Shown here: in pieces, positions 56,643 to 64,000 of the stretch
Layout of the letters: each line of letters begins with the position of its first letter
How positions within the stretch are numbered: position 1 is the stretch's first letter
Source: Micromonospora sp. NBC_01740
GTDB lineage: Bacteria; Actinomycetota; Actinomycetes; Mycobacteriales; Micromonosporaceae
Direction: 5' to 3'
DNA: 64,000 nucleotides
Assembly (NCBI RefSeq): GCF_035920365.1
Contig: NZ_CP109150.1
Span: forward strand, 4,960,001-5,024,000
Notes under the pieces: generated by a model
What the model saw: the letters and a program-made list of their open reading frames with translations, nothing else
What the model was told of the DNA's origin: nothing
Databases searched by the model: none
Translations under genes and position numbers: made by a program

Positions 56643-58868
56643 TCATCCGGGGGCGTCGAAGGCCACCTCGACCGGCGTCGCCGCGGCCAGGTCCACGTCC
56701 CGTGCGCCGTACGGGCTGCGCACGCTGATCCGCTGCGCGACGGGGGAGCGCAGCCGGGCCCGCACCCGCCCCGCCGACCAGACCAACTCCTCGACGCCGA
56801 CGCGGCCCCGGCAAACCACCCCGCGCAGCACCCCCGCGTCCAGGCCCGGCAGTGCGGCCGGCAGCAGCCGCAGCAGCCCCGGGCGGGACTGCACCAGCGA
56901 CTCGATCAGCACCGCCGGCAGGGCGTGCGCGGCGTCGGCGTTGTACGTCACCAGGTGCGGGTTGTGTGCGCTCATCAGGGACCGGAAGAACATGTCGTTG
57001 CCGACGATCTTCAGCAGGTTCGCGGCGGTCAGCGCCCCGTCGTGCAGCCGGGCGGCGGCCAGCGCCCGGTGCAGGCTGCCGTGCGCGGAGAGGTTCTCGT
57101 CGCCGCGCAGCGTCAGCGCCCGGTGCGCGGCCCGGGCCAGCTCGGGGGTGTCGTCCGGGTTGATCTCGTCCAGCGGCCACACCGGGTAGAGGTGGCTGAC
57201 GTGGCGGTGGTCGTCGTCGCCGTGGTAGCCGGGCCACGCCCACTCGGCCAGCGCCCCGCGCCCGTCCACCCGGTACGCGGGCAGCCGCCCCAGCAGCCCC
57301 GCCCACCGGTCCGAGCCGGTCACCTCGGCGGCGGTACGCAGGGCGTGCCGGGCGGCGGCGATGTCCATCGTGGCGTTCACCGCCACGTGCACCGCCCGCC
57401 CCCGCTCGTCGTGCGGGCCGGTCTCCGCCGAGTACGACGGCACCACGACCACCCTGCCCGCCTCGTCGGTGACGGTGAGCAGGTCCGCGAAGAAGTCCGC
57501 CACCTCCGCCAGCCAGCCGGCCACCTCCCCGAGGGGCGCACCGGTGACCAGGTGCTGCTCGTGCAGCGGGTGCAGCAGCCAGTCCGCGCCGGGCAGCCAC
57601 GCGGCGAAGGGCCAGTCCTCGTGCAGGTGGAACAGGTGGCCGTGCTCGCCGTCGGTGCGGCTGGGCGCCAGCAGGCCCCGGGCCCCGTAGATCGCCCGCG
57701 CGTTGCGCCGCCAGTCGTCGACCTGGCCGCGTACCAGGTTGGCGTGGGCCGCGGTCACCTCCGGCAGGGCGCCGACGTTCGCGCCGGCCAGTTGCAGGTT
57801 CAGGTTGGCGTCGGTGGTGAAGTCGCCCGCCCAGGCGGCGTCCCACGAGCCGAGCCACAGCCCGGTCAGCCGGGGCGGCAGGACACCGCTGGAGCTGAGC
57901 AGCAGGTACCGGCCGGCGTGGAACAGCCGCTCCAGCAGGGCCGGCCGCAGCGTGCCCGCGTCGGCGTCCTGCGCCGCGAGCAACTCGCTTACGGGCAGTT
58001 CCCGCTGTGCGTCCGGCACCCGCAGGTCCAGGCTCACCCGTCCGTAGGCGCGGCCGTGCAGCACGACGTGCCGGGCCAGCAGGCTCTCGTAGCCGTCGCC
58101 GGCGTGGGCCGCCAGCCGCTCCTCCAGCTCGCCGGTGCGCCACGGCGGCGTGTCGGGGCGGTCGAGCGCCGTGGTCAGCAGCGCCGGGCCGCGCACCGCC
58201 ACCCGGTCGTCACCGAGGACCGCCACGTCGCCGCGCAGCAGGGTGAGCCCCTCGAAGCCGTACGCGCCGCCCGCGTCGGGGTAGCGGCCCCGCACCCGCA
58301 GGAAGACCAGCTCCCCCCGGCGGTACGCGGCGACGGTGTAGCGCACCGAATCCGGCCGGCCCGGCAGGTCCCCCGTGACGCCCACCTCGCAGGTGCCCGC
58401 GTCGACGTGGGTGACCACCAGCGCGTCGGCCCGGGAGACGAACGAGCGTCGCCGGCCGCCGGCCCACTCGACGACGACCTCCCCGGTGGTGAACTCGGTG
58501 CGGCGCCGGTAGTCGTCGACGGGGCCGGGCGCCACGGCGTCGACGGTGAGGGCGAAGCCGGGATGGAACGACTGCGTCCAGCGCAGCACGCCGTCGCCGG
58601 CGAGCAGCCGGCTGGCCTCGGCGCGCCGGTCGGCGAGGATCAGCTCACGGACGCGGGGCAGCAGGGCGGCCAGCTCGGGCGGCCGGGCGTCGCGGGTGCC
58701 GTTGGGCAGGACGAAGCGGTGGTGGTTGACGATGATGCGTTCGGCGTGCGGCCGGCCGTACACCATGATCCCGGCCTCGCCGTTGCCGGAGAGGAACGCG
58801 TCCTCCCAGCGCTCGGCGGGGGCGGTGTCGACGATGCGGTGCGCGGCGGGGGACGGTCCGGCCGTCAC
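56643..58868 (-). CDS. Glycoside hydrolase family 95, alpha-L-fucosidase-like
   Basis: The 741-residue enzyme begins with the GH95 signature APAERWEDAFLSGNGEAGIMVYG. The central (alpha/alpha)6 barrel holds TTDANLNLQLAGANVG, which corresponds to the NINLQMNYW motif whose asparagines help position water in GH95. HVSHLYPVWPLDEINP and GDENLSAHGSLHRALAAARL are further family lines. GH95 enzymes remove alpha-1,2-linked L-fucose or L-galactose from oligosaccharides. No signal peptide is present, so it acts on imported sugars. It is the last gene of the GH3-LacI-GH95 operon; its GTG overlaps the LacI stop by four bases. Confidence 0.88.
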   Translation of the reverse strand: MTAGPSPAAHRIVDTAPAERWEDAFLSGNGEAGIMVYGRPHAERIIVNHHRFVLPNGTRDARPPELAALLPRVRELILADRRAEASRLLAGDGVLRWTQSFHPGFALTVDAVAPGPVDDYRRRTEFTTGEVVVEWAGGRRRSFVSRADALVVTHVDAGTCEVGVTGDLPGRPDSVRYTVAAYRRGELVFLRVRGRYPDAGGAYGFEGLTLLRGDVAVLGDDRVAVRGPALLTTALDRPDTPPWRTGELEERLAAHAGDGYESLLARHVVLHGRAYGRVSLDLRVPDAQRELPVSELLAAQDADAGTLRPALLERLFHAGRYLLLSSSGVLPPRLTGLWLGSWDAAWAGDFTTDANLNLQLAGANVGALPEVTAAHANLVRGQVDDWRRNARAIYGARGLLAPSRTDGEHGHLFHLHEDWPFAAWLPGADWLLHPLHEQHLVTGAPLGEVAGWLAEVADFFADLLTVTDEAGRVVVVPSYSAETGPHDERGRAVHVAVNATMDIAAARHALRTAAEVTGSDRWAGLLGRLPAYRVDGRGALAEWAWPGYHGDDDHRHVSHLYPVWPLDEINPDDTPELARAAHRALTLRGDENLSAHGSLHRALAAARLHDGALTAANLLKIVGNDMFFRSLMSAHNPHLVTYNADAAHALPAVLIESLVQSRPGLLRLLPAALPGLDAGVLRGVVCRGRVGVEELVWSAGRVRARLRSPVAQRISVRSPYGARDVDLAAATPVEVAFDAPG

Positions 58869-59923
58869 CGGCCGGCCCTCGCCGCCGGGGCGGGGGCGGC
58901 GGTGCTGCCGCGTACCGTCAGCCGGGGCGGCAGCAGGGTGACCTCCGGCACCGCCTCGCCGTCGAGCTTGCGCATCAGCAGCGACACGGCCTGCGTGCCG
59001 ATCTCCTCGGCGGGGACGGGCACGGCGGTGAGCATCGGGCTGGCCTGCTCGGCGAAGCGGTCGGGGCAGACGGCGACCACCGACACGTCCTGCGGCACCC
59101 GCCGGCCCAGCGCGGGCAACGTGGCCAGCACCGGGTCCACGGCGGCCTCGTTCTGCACGATCAGCCCCGACACGTCAGGGTGGCGTTCCAGCAGGTCGGC
59201 GAGGGTGCGGCGCACGGCCGCCGCCCCCTCCTCGCAGGGCAGCGCCACCGCGTCGACGCCGTGCACGGCGGCGGCCTCGACCACGCCGGCGCGGGTGCGG
59301 TGCGCGAAGCCCGTGCCCCGGTCGTAGACGGCGGCGGGCGCGCCGAGCAGCGCCACGCGCCGGTGCCCCAGCCCGGCCAGGTGCGCGACGCAGGCCCACC
59401 CGGCCCGGTGGAAGTCCAGGTCCACACAGGTCAGGCCGGTGGCGTCGGCGGGCAGGCCGATGAGCACGCTGGGCCGGGCCAGCGCCCGCAGCAGCGGCAC
59501 CCGCGGGTCGTCCAGCTCCACGTCCATCACCAGGACGCCGTCGACCAGGGCGGTGGCGGCGACGCGCCGCAGGCCGGCGGGCCCCTCGTCGGAGGTGACC
59601 AGCAGCACGTCGTGGTCGAAACGGCGGGCGGTGGTGACCACGGCCATGGCGAACTGCATCACCACGGGCACCTGCATCCCCGCGCGCAGCGGCAGGACCA
59701 GCGCGATCACGTTGGCCCGCCGGCTGGCCAGAGCCCGCGCCCCGGCGTGCGGGTGGTAGCCGAGCAACCGGATGCTGGCCAGCACCCGGTTGCGGGTCAC
59801 CTCGGAGATGACGCGCTTGCCGCTGAGCACGTACGACACGGTGCTCACCGCGACCCCGGCGTGCCGGGCGACGTCGGCGATGGTGGGCTGCCCGGGCGAC
59901 GGGCGCCCCCGCGCCCCGCTCAC
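58865..59923 (-). CDS. LacI family transcriptional regulator
   Basis: The 352-residue repressor has the LacI headpiece (PTIADVARHAGVAVSTVSYVLSGKRVISEVTRNRVLASIRLLGYHP) and a periplasmic-binding-like sugar domain. The hinge helix reads NALASRRAN-like (GARALASRRANVIALVLP). It sits between two glycoside hydrolase genes, overlapping each by four bases. The two near-perfect palindromes upstream of the operon (62414-62429 and 62484-62499) have the LacI-type central CG, so it most likely controls its own operon in response to an oligosaccharide breakdown product. GTG 59923 is the start. Confidence 0.92.
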   Translation of the reverse strand: MSGARGRPSPGQPTIADVARHAGVAVSTVSYVLSGKRVISEVTRNRVLASIRLLGYHPHAGARALASRRANVIALVLPLRAGMQVPVVMQFAMAVVTTARRFDHDVLLVTSDEGPAGLRRVAATALVDGVLVMDVELDDPRVPLLRALARPSVLIGLPADATGLTCVDLDFHRAGWACVAHLAGLGHRRVALLGAPAAVYDRGTGFAHRTRAGVVEAAAVHGVDAVALPCEEGAAAVRRTLADLLERHPDVSGLIVQNEAAVDPVLATLPALGRRVPQDVSVVAVCPDRFAEQASPMLTAVPVPAEEIGTQAVSLLMRKLDGEAVPEVTLLPPRLTVRGSTAAPAPAARAGR

Positions 59924-62376
59924 CGCGCCCGCCCCGACGCCGGCACGGCCGCCCGGCCGTCGCCCGCCGCCTCGTCGCCGCGTACGGCGAGGGTGCCGAC
60001 CAGCCGCACGTCGCGCGCGGAGCGCCCGACGAGGACGGTGTGGGTGGCGTCCTCCACCACCCGCCGGCCCCGGGTCTCGTCCCACCAGCTCAGCTCGGCG
60101 GTACGCAGCCGCAGCCGGACCACCTGCCGCTGCCCCGGCGCGAGGCTGATCCGGGCGAAGTCGCGCAGCTGGCGCAGCGGCTGCTTGACGCGGGAGCGGC
60201 GCTGGCGCGTGTAGAGCTGCACGACCTCCTCGCCGGGGCGGTCGCCGGCGTTGGTGACCTCGACGCTCACCTCGACCTCCTCGCCGGCGGTGGCCTCGTC
60301 GACGCTCAACCGCAGGCCGGCGTACTCGAAGCGGGTGTAGCTGAGCCCGTGGCCGAACGGGTACAGCGGGTCGCCCCGGTGGTACAGGTAGGTGGCGTCG
60401 GAGCCGATCACGTCGTAGTCGAGCAGGTCGGGCAGTTCGGCGGCGTCGGCGTACCAGGTCTGGGTGAGCCGGCCGCCGGGCTCGGCGTCGCCCAGCAGCA
60501 CGTCGCCCAGGGCGGTGCCGTGCTCCTGGCCGCCGTGCGCCGACCAGAGCACCGCCGGCAGGTGCCTCTCGGCCCACCCGACGGCGTACGGGTAGCTGCT
60601 GGTCACCACCAGCACCGTGCGCGGGTTGGCGGCGTGCACCGCCCGCAGCAACGTCTCCTGGCCGGTGGGCAGGGCCAGGTCGACGCGGTCCTCGGTCTCC
60701 CGGCCGTTGACCATCGGGTGGTTGCCCAGCGCCACCACCGCCACGTCGGCTTCGGCGGCCAGGGCGGCGGCCTCGGCGGCCCCGTCGGCCAGCAGCTCCA
60801 CCGTGAAGCGGGTCGCGTCGCCCGGGGTCGGGGCGTCGGCGCGCAGCCGCCCGTCCGCGTCGACGGCGACGTACCGGCCGGTGGCGAGGTGGTGCAGCAG
60901 CACCGTGCCGTCGGGGCCGTCGTGGAAGCGGAAGGTCTCGCGTACCACCCAGCCGCCCGGTCCCGGGCGGTCGTTGGCGAGTGCGCCGGCCTCGTCGGCT
61001 CCGACGTGCCGGCCGTTGCCCGCGGCGCGCAGCGCCACCACGTCGCGTCCCCAGTCGAAGACGTCGAACCCGGTGGCGTCGGCGCCGACGGTCAGCGGGC
61101 CGCCGTCGGGGCTGTCCGGGCAGCCGACGTAGCGCCCGCCGACGCGCAGCGCGATCCGGTCGGTGCCGGGGTGGGTGGTGACAGTGGACAGTCGCTCGGC
61201 CAGGCCCTGGTACGCGGTCACCGCGTACGGCAGGGTGCCGCTGTACCAGTCCTCGTGAACGGCGTCGGCCAGCGGGCCGAGCACGGCCACCCGCAGGCCC
61301 GCGTCGGTCAGCGGGAGCAGCCCGTCGTTGCGCAGCAGCACGATCGACTGGCGGGCGGCCTCGCGGGCCAGGTCCCGGTGCGCGGGGCGGTCGACGGCGT
61401 CCGGCGCGACGCCGGCGAAGGGGTCGTCGCGCGGCGGGTCCAGATCGCCGAGGCGGACCCGGACGGCGAGGATCCGCCGGACGGCGCGGTCCACGTCGGA
61501 CCCGGTGATCAGCCCCCGGTCGAGCGCCTCGGTCAGTCGCGCGACGGTCGGGGCGCTGTCGGCGTCGTCCTCGGTGAAGCTGTCGATCCCGGCGCGCAGG
61601 GCGGCGGCGAAGCCGCTGACGTGGTCGGGCAGGTGGCCCTGCACCCCGGCGATGTTGGTCACCGCGCCGGCGTCCCCGACGATCAGCAGTTCCTCGGGCG
61701 TCCAGCGGCGCAGTTCGTTCTCGATGAGCGGGCTCAGGTGCGCGGGCACCCCGTTGACCAGGTTGTAGGAGGCCATCACGGCGACGGCCGCGCCGGCGGC
61801 GAGGGGGGCGCGGAAGGCGGGCAGCTCGTACTCGTGCAGCACCCGGGGGGACAGGTCGCTGGAGGTGGTGGCCCGGTCGGTCTCGTTGTTGTAGGCGAGG
61901 AAGTGCTTGACCGTCGGCGCCGTACGCAGCCGCTGCGGGTGGTCGCCGCGCAGTCCCTGGGCGTACGCGGTGGCGAGCCGCCCGGTCAGCCACGGGTCCT
62001 CGGACCAGCCTTCCTCGTTGCGTCCCCAGCGGGGGTCGCGCAGCGGGTTGACCACCGGCGCCCAGACGTTGAGGCCGACCCGCTCGGGGTCGGCGTGGTG
62101 CTTGGCGCGCACCTCGTCGCCGACGGCGGCGCCGACGGCCCGGACCAGCTCGGGGTTCCAGCTGCTGGCAAGCCCGACCGCCTGCGGGAAGACGGTGGCC
62201 TTGCCGAGCCAGGCCACCCCGTGCAGCGCCTCGGTGCCGGTGCGGAAGGAGGGTAGGCCGAGGCGGGGCACGGGCGCCTGCCACTGGTGCAGCAGGCCGA
62301 GCTTCTCCGGCAGGGTGAGCCGGTCCAGCAGGTCGTCGACGATGGCCTGCGGGGAGGGGGCGGGGTGGTCGGTCAT
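59920..62376 (-). CDS. Glycoside hydrolase family 3 with inserted beta-trefoil-like domain
   Basis: The 818-residue enzyme has the GH3 barrel (~1-330) with the nucleophile aspartate in ELLIVGDAGAVTN, and KHFLAYNNETDR. A second alpha/beta domain follows with NHPMVNGRETEDRVDLALP, then PLYPFGHGLSYTRFEYAGL and a fibronectin-type C-terminus (~690-800). Between the second domain's first strands (~405-545) is an insert with three related lines, GGRYVGCPD, GNGRHVGADE and TGRYVAVDADG, that look like fascin-type beta-trefoil repeats. Many GH3s have a PA14 domain at this place instead. It should hydrolyse beta-glucosides, xylosides or related ends. No signal peptide. First gene of its operon; ATG 62376 follows GGAAGG. 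Confidence 0.9.
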   Translation of the reverse strand: MTDHPAPSPQAIVDDLLDRLTLPEKLGLLHQWQAPVPRLGLPSFRTGTEALHGVAWLGKATVFPQAVGLASSWNPELVRAVGAAVGDEVRAKHHADPERVGLNVWAPVVNPLRDPRWGRNEEGWSEDPWLTGRLATAYAQGLRGDHPQRLRTAPTVKHFLAYNNETDRATTSSDLSPRVLHEYELPAFRAPLAAGAAVAVMASYNLVNGVPAHLSPLIENELRRWTPEELLIVGDAGAVTNIAGVQGHLPDHVSGFAAALRAGIDSFTEDDADSAPTVARLTEALDRGLITGSDVDRAVRRILAVRVRLGDLDPPRDDPFAGVAPDAVDRPAHRDLAREAARQSIVLLRNDGLLPLTDAGLRVAVLGPLADAVHEDWYSGTLPYAVTAYQGLAERLSTVTTHPGTDRIALRVGGRYVGCPDSPDGGPLTVGADATGFDVFDWGRDVVALRAAGNGRHVGADEAGALANDRPGPGGWVVRETFRFHDGPDGTVLLHHLATGRYVAVDADGRLRADAPTPGDATRFTVELLADGAAEAAALAAEADVAVVALGNHPMVNGRETEDRVDLALPTGQETLLRAVHAANPRTVLVVTSSYPYAVGWAERHLPAVLWSAHGGQEHGTALGDVLLGDAEPGGRLTQTWYADAAELPDLLDYDVIGSDATYLYHRGDPLYPFGHGLSYTRFEYAGLRLSVDEATAGEEVEVSVEVTNAGDRPGEEVVQLYTRQRRSRVKQPLRQLRDFARISLAPGQRQVVRLRLRTAELSWWDETRGRRVVEDATHTVLVGRSARDVRLVGTLAVRGDEAAGDGRAAVPASGRAR

Positions 62377-62413
62377 GGTCGGGTCGCCTTCCGTGGGTCC
62401 GCGTCACGACCGT

Positions 62414-62429
62414 GTCGAAGCGCTTCGAC
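62414..62429. promoter_or_regulatory. LacI operator, proximal
   Basis: GTCGAAGCGCTTCGAC is a perfect 16-base palindrome with a central CG, 37 bases before the GH3 start. Confidence 0.8.
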
Positions 62430-62483
62430 GAACGGTGGCGCGAGCGGCGTCGCGGTGGGGGTGGCGGCCGCCGGCCCGGAAGC

Positions 62484-62499
62484 GTTGAAGCGCTTCGAC
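62484..62499. promoter_or_regulatory. LacI operator, distal
   Basis: GTTGAAGCGCTTCGAC differs from the proximal site by one base. The two centres are 70 bases apart, so a looped complex is possible. Confidence 0.75.
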
Positions 62500-62599
62500 G
62501 ACTGCGCGAGACATGCCGCCCCGGGTGCCCGAGCCACAGGGCGGCGGTTCGAGGTTGGCACCCCGCGCCGGTCCGGTCAAGGCCCGCTGGCCCCGGGGG

Positions 62600-63820
62600 T
62601 CACGCCGCGGGGAGCCGACCCGACTCGACGGCGGCGAGCGAGGCGGTGGCGCCACCGAGCGCGGTGGCCGCCGAGTCCAGGGTGGAGGCGTCCAGCAGGC
62701 AGCCGCCGGCCTGCGGAGCGTGGGTCCGCGCGGCGAACTCCGTGCGGGCCGCCGGCAGCAGCCACGGGGCCAGGGTCGCGAGGTGCCCGCCGACCACCAC
62801 GGCCTGCGGGTTGAGCAGATTGGCCAGGACGGAAGCGGCGTGCCCGAGCCGGCAGCCGACGTCGGCCAGTCCGGCCAGGACGCCGGGGTCGCCCTGGCGG
62901 GCCAGCGCCTGGATCCGTTCGATCTCCGGCAGGAAGTCGGTGACCGGCCCGTCCTGCTGGGTGTCGGGCAGCAGGCGGCCGACCACCGCCGGCAGCCCGG
63001 CGTACGCGGCCAGGCAGCCGCGCCGCCCGCACCCGCAGGCGGGACCGGCCGGGTCGAGCGTCAGGTGCCCGATCTCGCCCGCGAATCCCCGTCCGCCGCG
63101 CAGCAGCCGGCCGCCGGCGACGATCCCCGCGCCGACGGAGGCCCCGCCGGTGAGGTGGACCAGGTGGGCGGCCCCGGCGTACGCGCCGTGGCGGTGCTCG
63201 GCGAGGACGGCGAGGTTGGCGTCGGTGTCGACGTCGATGGTGAGACCGGGCTCGCGCAGTGCGGCGCGCAGGTCGGCGGCGAGGGGCACGTCCCGCCAGC
63301 CGAGCGCGGTGGCCCGGGGAACGGCGCCGTCGGCGTCGACGAGGCCGGGCACGCCCACGGTCAGGCCGAGCACGCGGCGGTCCTGCCCGGTCAGCCGGGT
63401 GATCGCCCGCCGGGCCAGGGCCGCCAGCGCGCGGACCGTCTCGGCGGGGGAGGACGTCGGCGCGGCGAAGGCACGCCGCCAGGTGAGCAGCCGGGCGCCG
63501 GCCAGGTCGACGGCCACCACCACCAGTTCGTCGGCGGCGATCTGCATGCCCAGGGCCGCGTACGGGGCGCCGTCGAGGACGAGCATGGTCGCGGGGCGTC
63601 CGACCCGGTTCTCGGTCAGCCCGGTCTCGCGCAGCAGCCGCCGTTCGATCAGCTCGCCGACCAGGCTGGACACGGTGGCCTTGTTCAGGCCGGTGTGCGC
63701 CGCGATGTCAGCCCGGGAGCAGGGGGCGTGGCGGCGGACGTGCCGCAGCACGACGGCCCGGTTGGCCGTACGGACGTCGCCGAGGTCGCTCGGCCGCGGT
63801 TCGCTGTGGCTGCTGATCAC
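62600..63820 (-). CDS. ROK family transcriptional regulator
   Basis: The 406-residue protein has a winged helix (NRAVVLRHVRRHAPCSRADIAAHTGLNKATVSSLVGELIERRLLRE) and a ROK sugar-binding domain. VVAVDLAGARLL replaces a strict kinase phosphate loop. The zinc site is CGCGRRGCLAAYAG and the ROK signature is GEIGHLTLDP. It resembles XylR/NagC-type repressors that sense xylose or amino sugars. The GTG at 63820 follows GGGAGCGG. Its upstream region contains overlapping inverted repeats near the right edge, probably the operator for a divergent sugar uptake operon outside the window. Confidence 0.9.
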   Translation of the reverse strand: MISSHSEPRPSDLGDVRTANRAVVLRHVRRHAPCSRADIAAHTGLNKATVSSLVGELIERRLLRETGLTENRVGRPATMLVLDGAPYAALGMQIAADELVVVAVDLAGARLLTWRRAFAAPTSSPAETVRALAALARRAITRLTGQDRRVLGLTVGVPGLVDADGAVPRATALGWRDVPLAADLRAALREPGLTIDVDTDANLAVLAEHRHGAYAGAAHLVHLTGGASVGAGIVAGGRLLRGGRGFAGEIGHLTLDPAGPACGCGRRGCLAAYAGLPAVVGRLLPDTQQDGPVTDFLPEIERIQALARQGDPGVLAGLADVGCRLGHAASVLANLLNPQAVVVGGHLATLAPWLLPAARTEFAARTHAPQAGGCLLDASTLDSAATALGGATASLAAVESGRLPAA

Positions 63821-63925
63821 GATCTGTCCGCTCCCTGGGCGACGGTGCGCGATCCCGGTGGTGCCGCGCGCCCCATCATCGCGTACGTGGCGGGTGCCGC
63901 TGTCTTGTGGGACGGATCACCGTCG

Positions 63926-63963
63926 ATTAGTTTGTTTGGCTAGAACCCCAACTAATTCTAGCC
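63926..63963. promoter_or_regulatory. Probable ROK operator and divergent promoter
   Basis: Two perfect dyads overlap: ATTAGTT (63926-63932) with AACTAAT (63950-63956), and GGCTAGAA (63938-63945) with TTCTAGCC (63956-63963). The TTAGTTTGTTTGG stretch resembles half-sites of XylR-type ROK repressors. The region is far more AT-rich than its surroundings. Confidence 0.65.
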
Positions 63964-64000
63964 GGACACGAACGGTCCGCGAAACCGTTATCCGATGACG

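Noticed and set aside
1..64000. tRNA, rRNA, insertion sequences, prophage and attachment sites
   Set aside because: I looked for cloverleaf-like runs, transposase motifs and flanking direct repeats and saw none that could be supported by eye.

Overview
The window is very GC-rich actinobacterial chromosome. Gene content (PafBC, twin-arginine TatA/TatC, HelY, RbpA, an Lnt-Ppm1 pair, FxsA) and the frequency of GTG starts with no leader point to Micromonosporaceae, most likely Micromonospora. That assignment is inference; no rRNA or tRNA gene is present to test it. No phage, insertion sequence or CRISPR array was seen. About 53 protein genes can be supported, most in short operons with 1- or 4-base overlaps.

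Layout. (1) 0-5.6 kb: end of a DUF3866 gene, a cation diffusion facilitator, pafB-pafC, a small membrane protein, tatA-tatC. In mycobacteria pafBC-tatAC is followed directly by helY. Here helY starts only at 17.3 kb. (2) 6.3-14.3 kb, inside that interval: a SapB-like class III lanthipeptide locus with a LanKC synthetase, two nearly identical 39-residue precursors, two ABC exporter half-subunits on the minus strand, and two orphan NarL/LuxR-type regulators on the plus strand. (3) 14.5-20 kb: diacylglycerol-kinase-like protein, TetR regulator with its operator, HAD hydrolase, helY. (4) 20-32.5 kb: mixed functions, including an MHYT membrane protein, a membrane-anchored hydrolase, a 5'-3' exonuclease, a secreted GH18 chitinase with a ricin-type lectin domain, an M24 peptidase plus acyl-CoA dehydrogenase pair, an Lrp regulator, a histidine phosphatase and CsbD. 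(5) 32.6-34.2 kb: CmtR-like ArsR sensor, CDF transporter and a broken methyltransferase gene. (6) 34.4-42.7 kb: an anaerobe-type lysine degradation locus: lysine 2,3-aminomutase facing away from an operon of 3,5-diaminohexanoate dehydrogenase, an unassigned amidohydrolase, lysine 5,6-aminomutase alpha and beta, 3-aminobutyryl-CoA ammonia-lyase and a MutL-like protein. (7) 43-51.6 kb: lnt, ppm1, fxsA, rbpA, a flavin-oxidase-fold protein, an AlkZ-like protein, a DinB protein facing a WYL regulator, and a zinc-finger coiled-coil protein. (8) 51.8-56.6 kb: an MFS carrier facing a TetR regulator, then a flavin monooxygenase, SDR and NUDIX protein, with the same operator in both control regions. (9) 56.6-64 kb: a GH3-LacI-GH95 sugar operon with two LacI operators, and a ROK regulator whose control region runs to the right edge.

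How the parts work together. The lanthipeptide locus has precursor, modifying enzyme, export and regulation but no dedicated leader protease. The lysine locus encodes L-lysine to beta-lysine, to 3,5-diaminohexanoate, to 5-amino-3-oxohexanoate, and the late deamination of 3-aminobutyryl-CoA. The thiolase-like cleavage enzyme (Kce) that joins these halves is not in the window. The GH3/GH95 pair fits trimming of fucosylated plant oligosaccharides. A recurring signal is a -10 hexamer (TANNNT) placed 6 or 7 bases before an ATG or GTG, which fixes the start of about a dozen genes and implies leaderless mRNAs.
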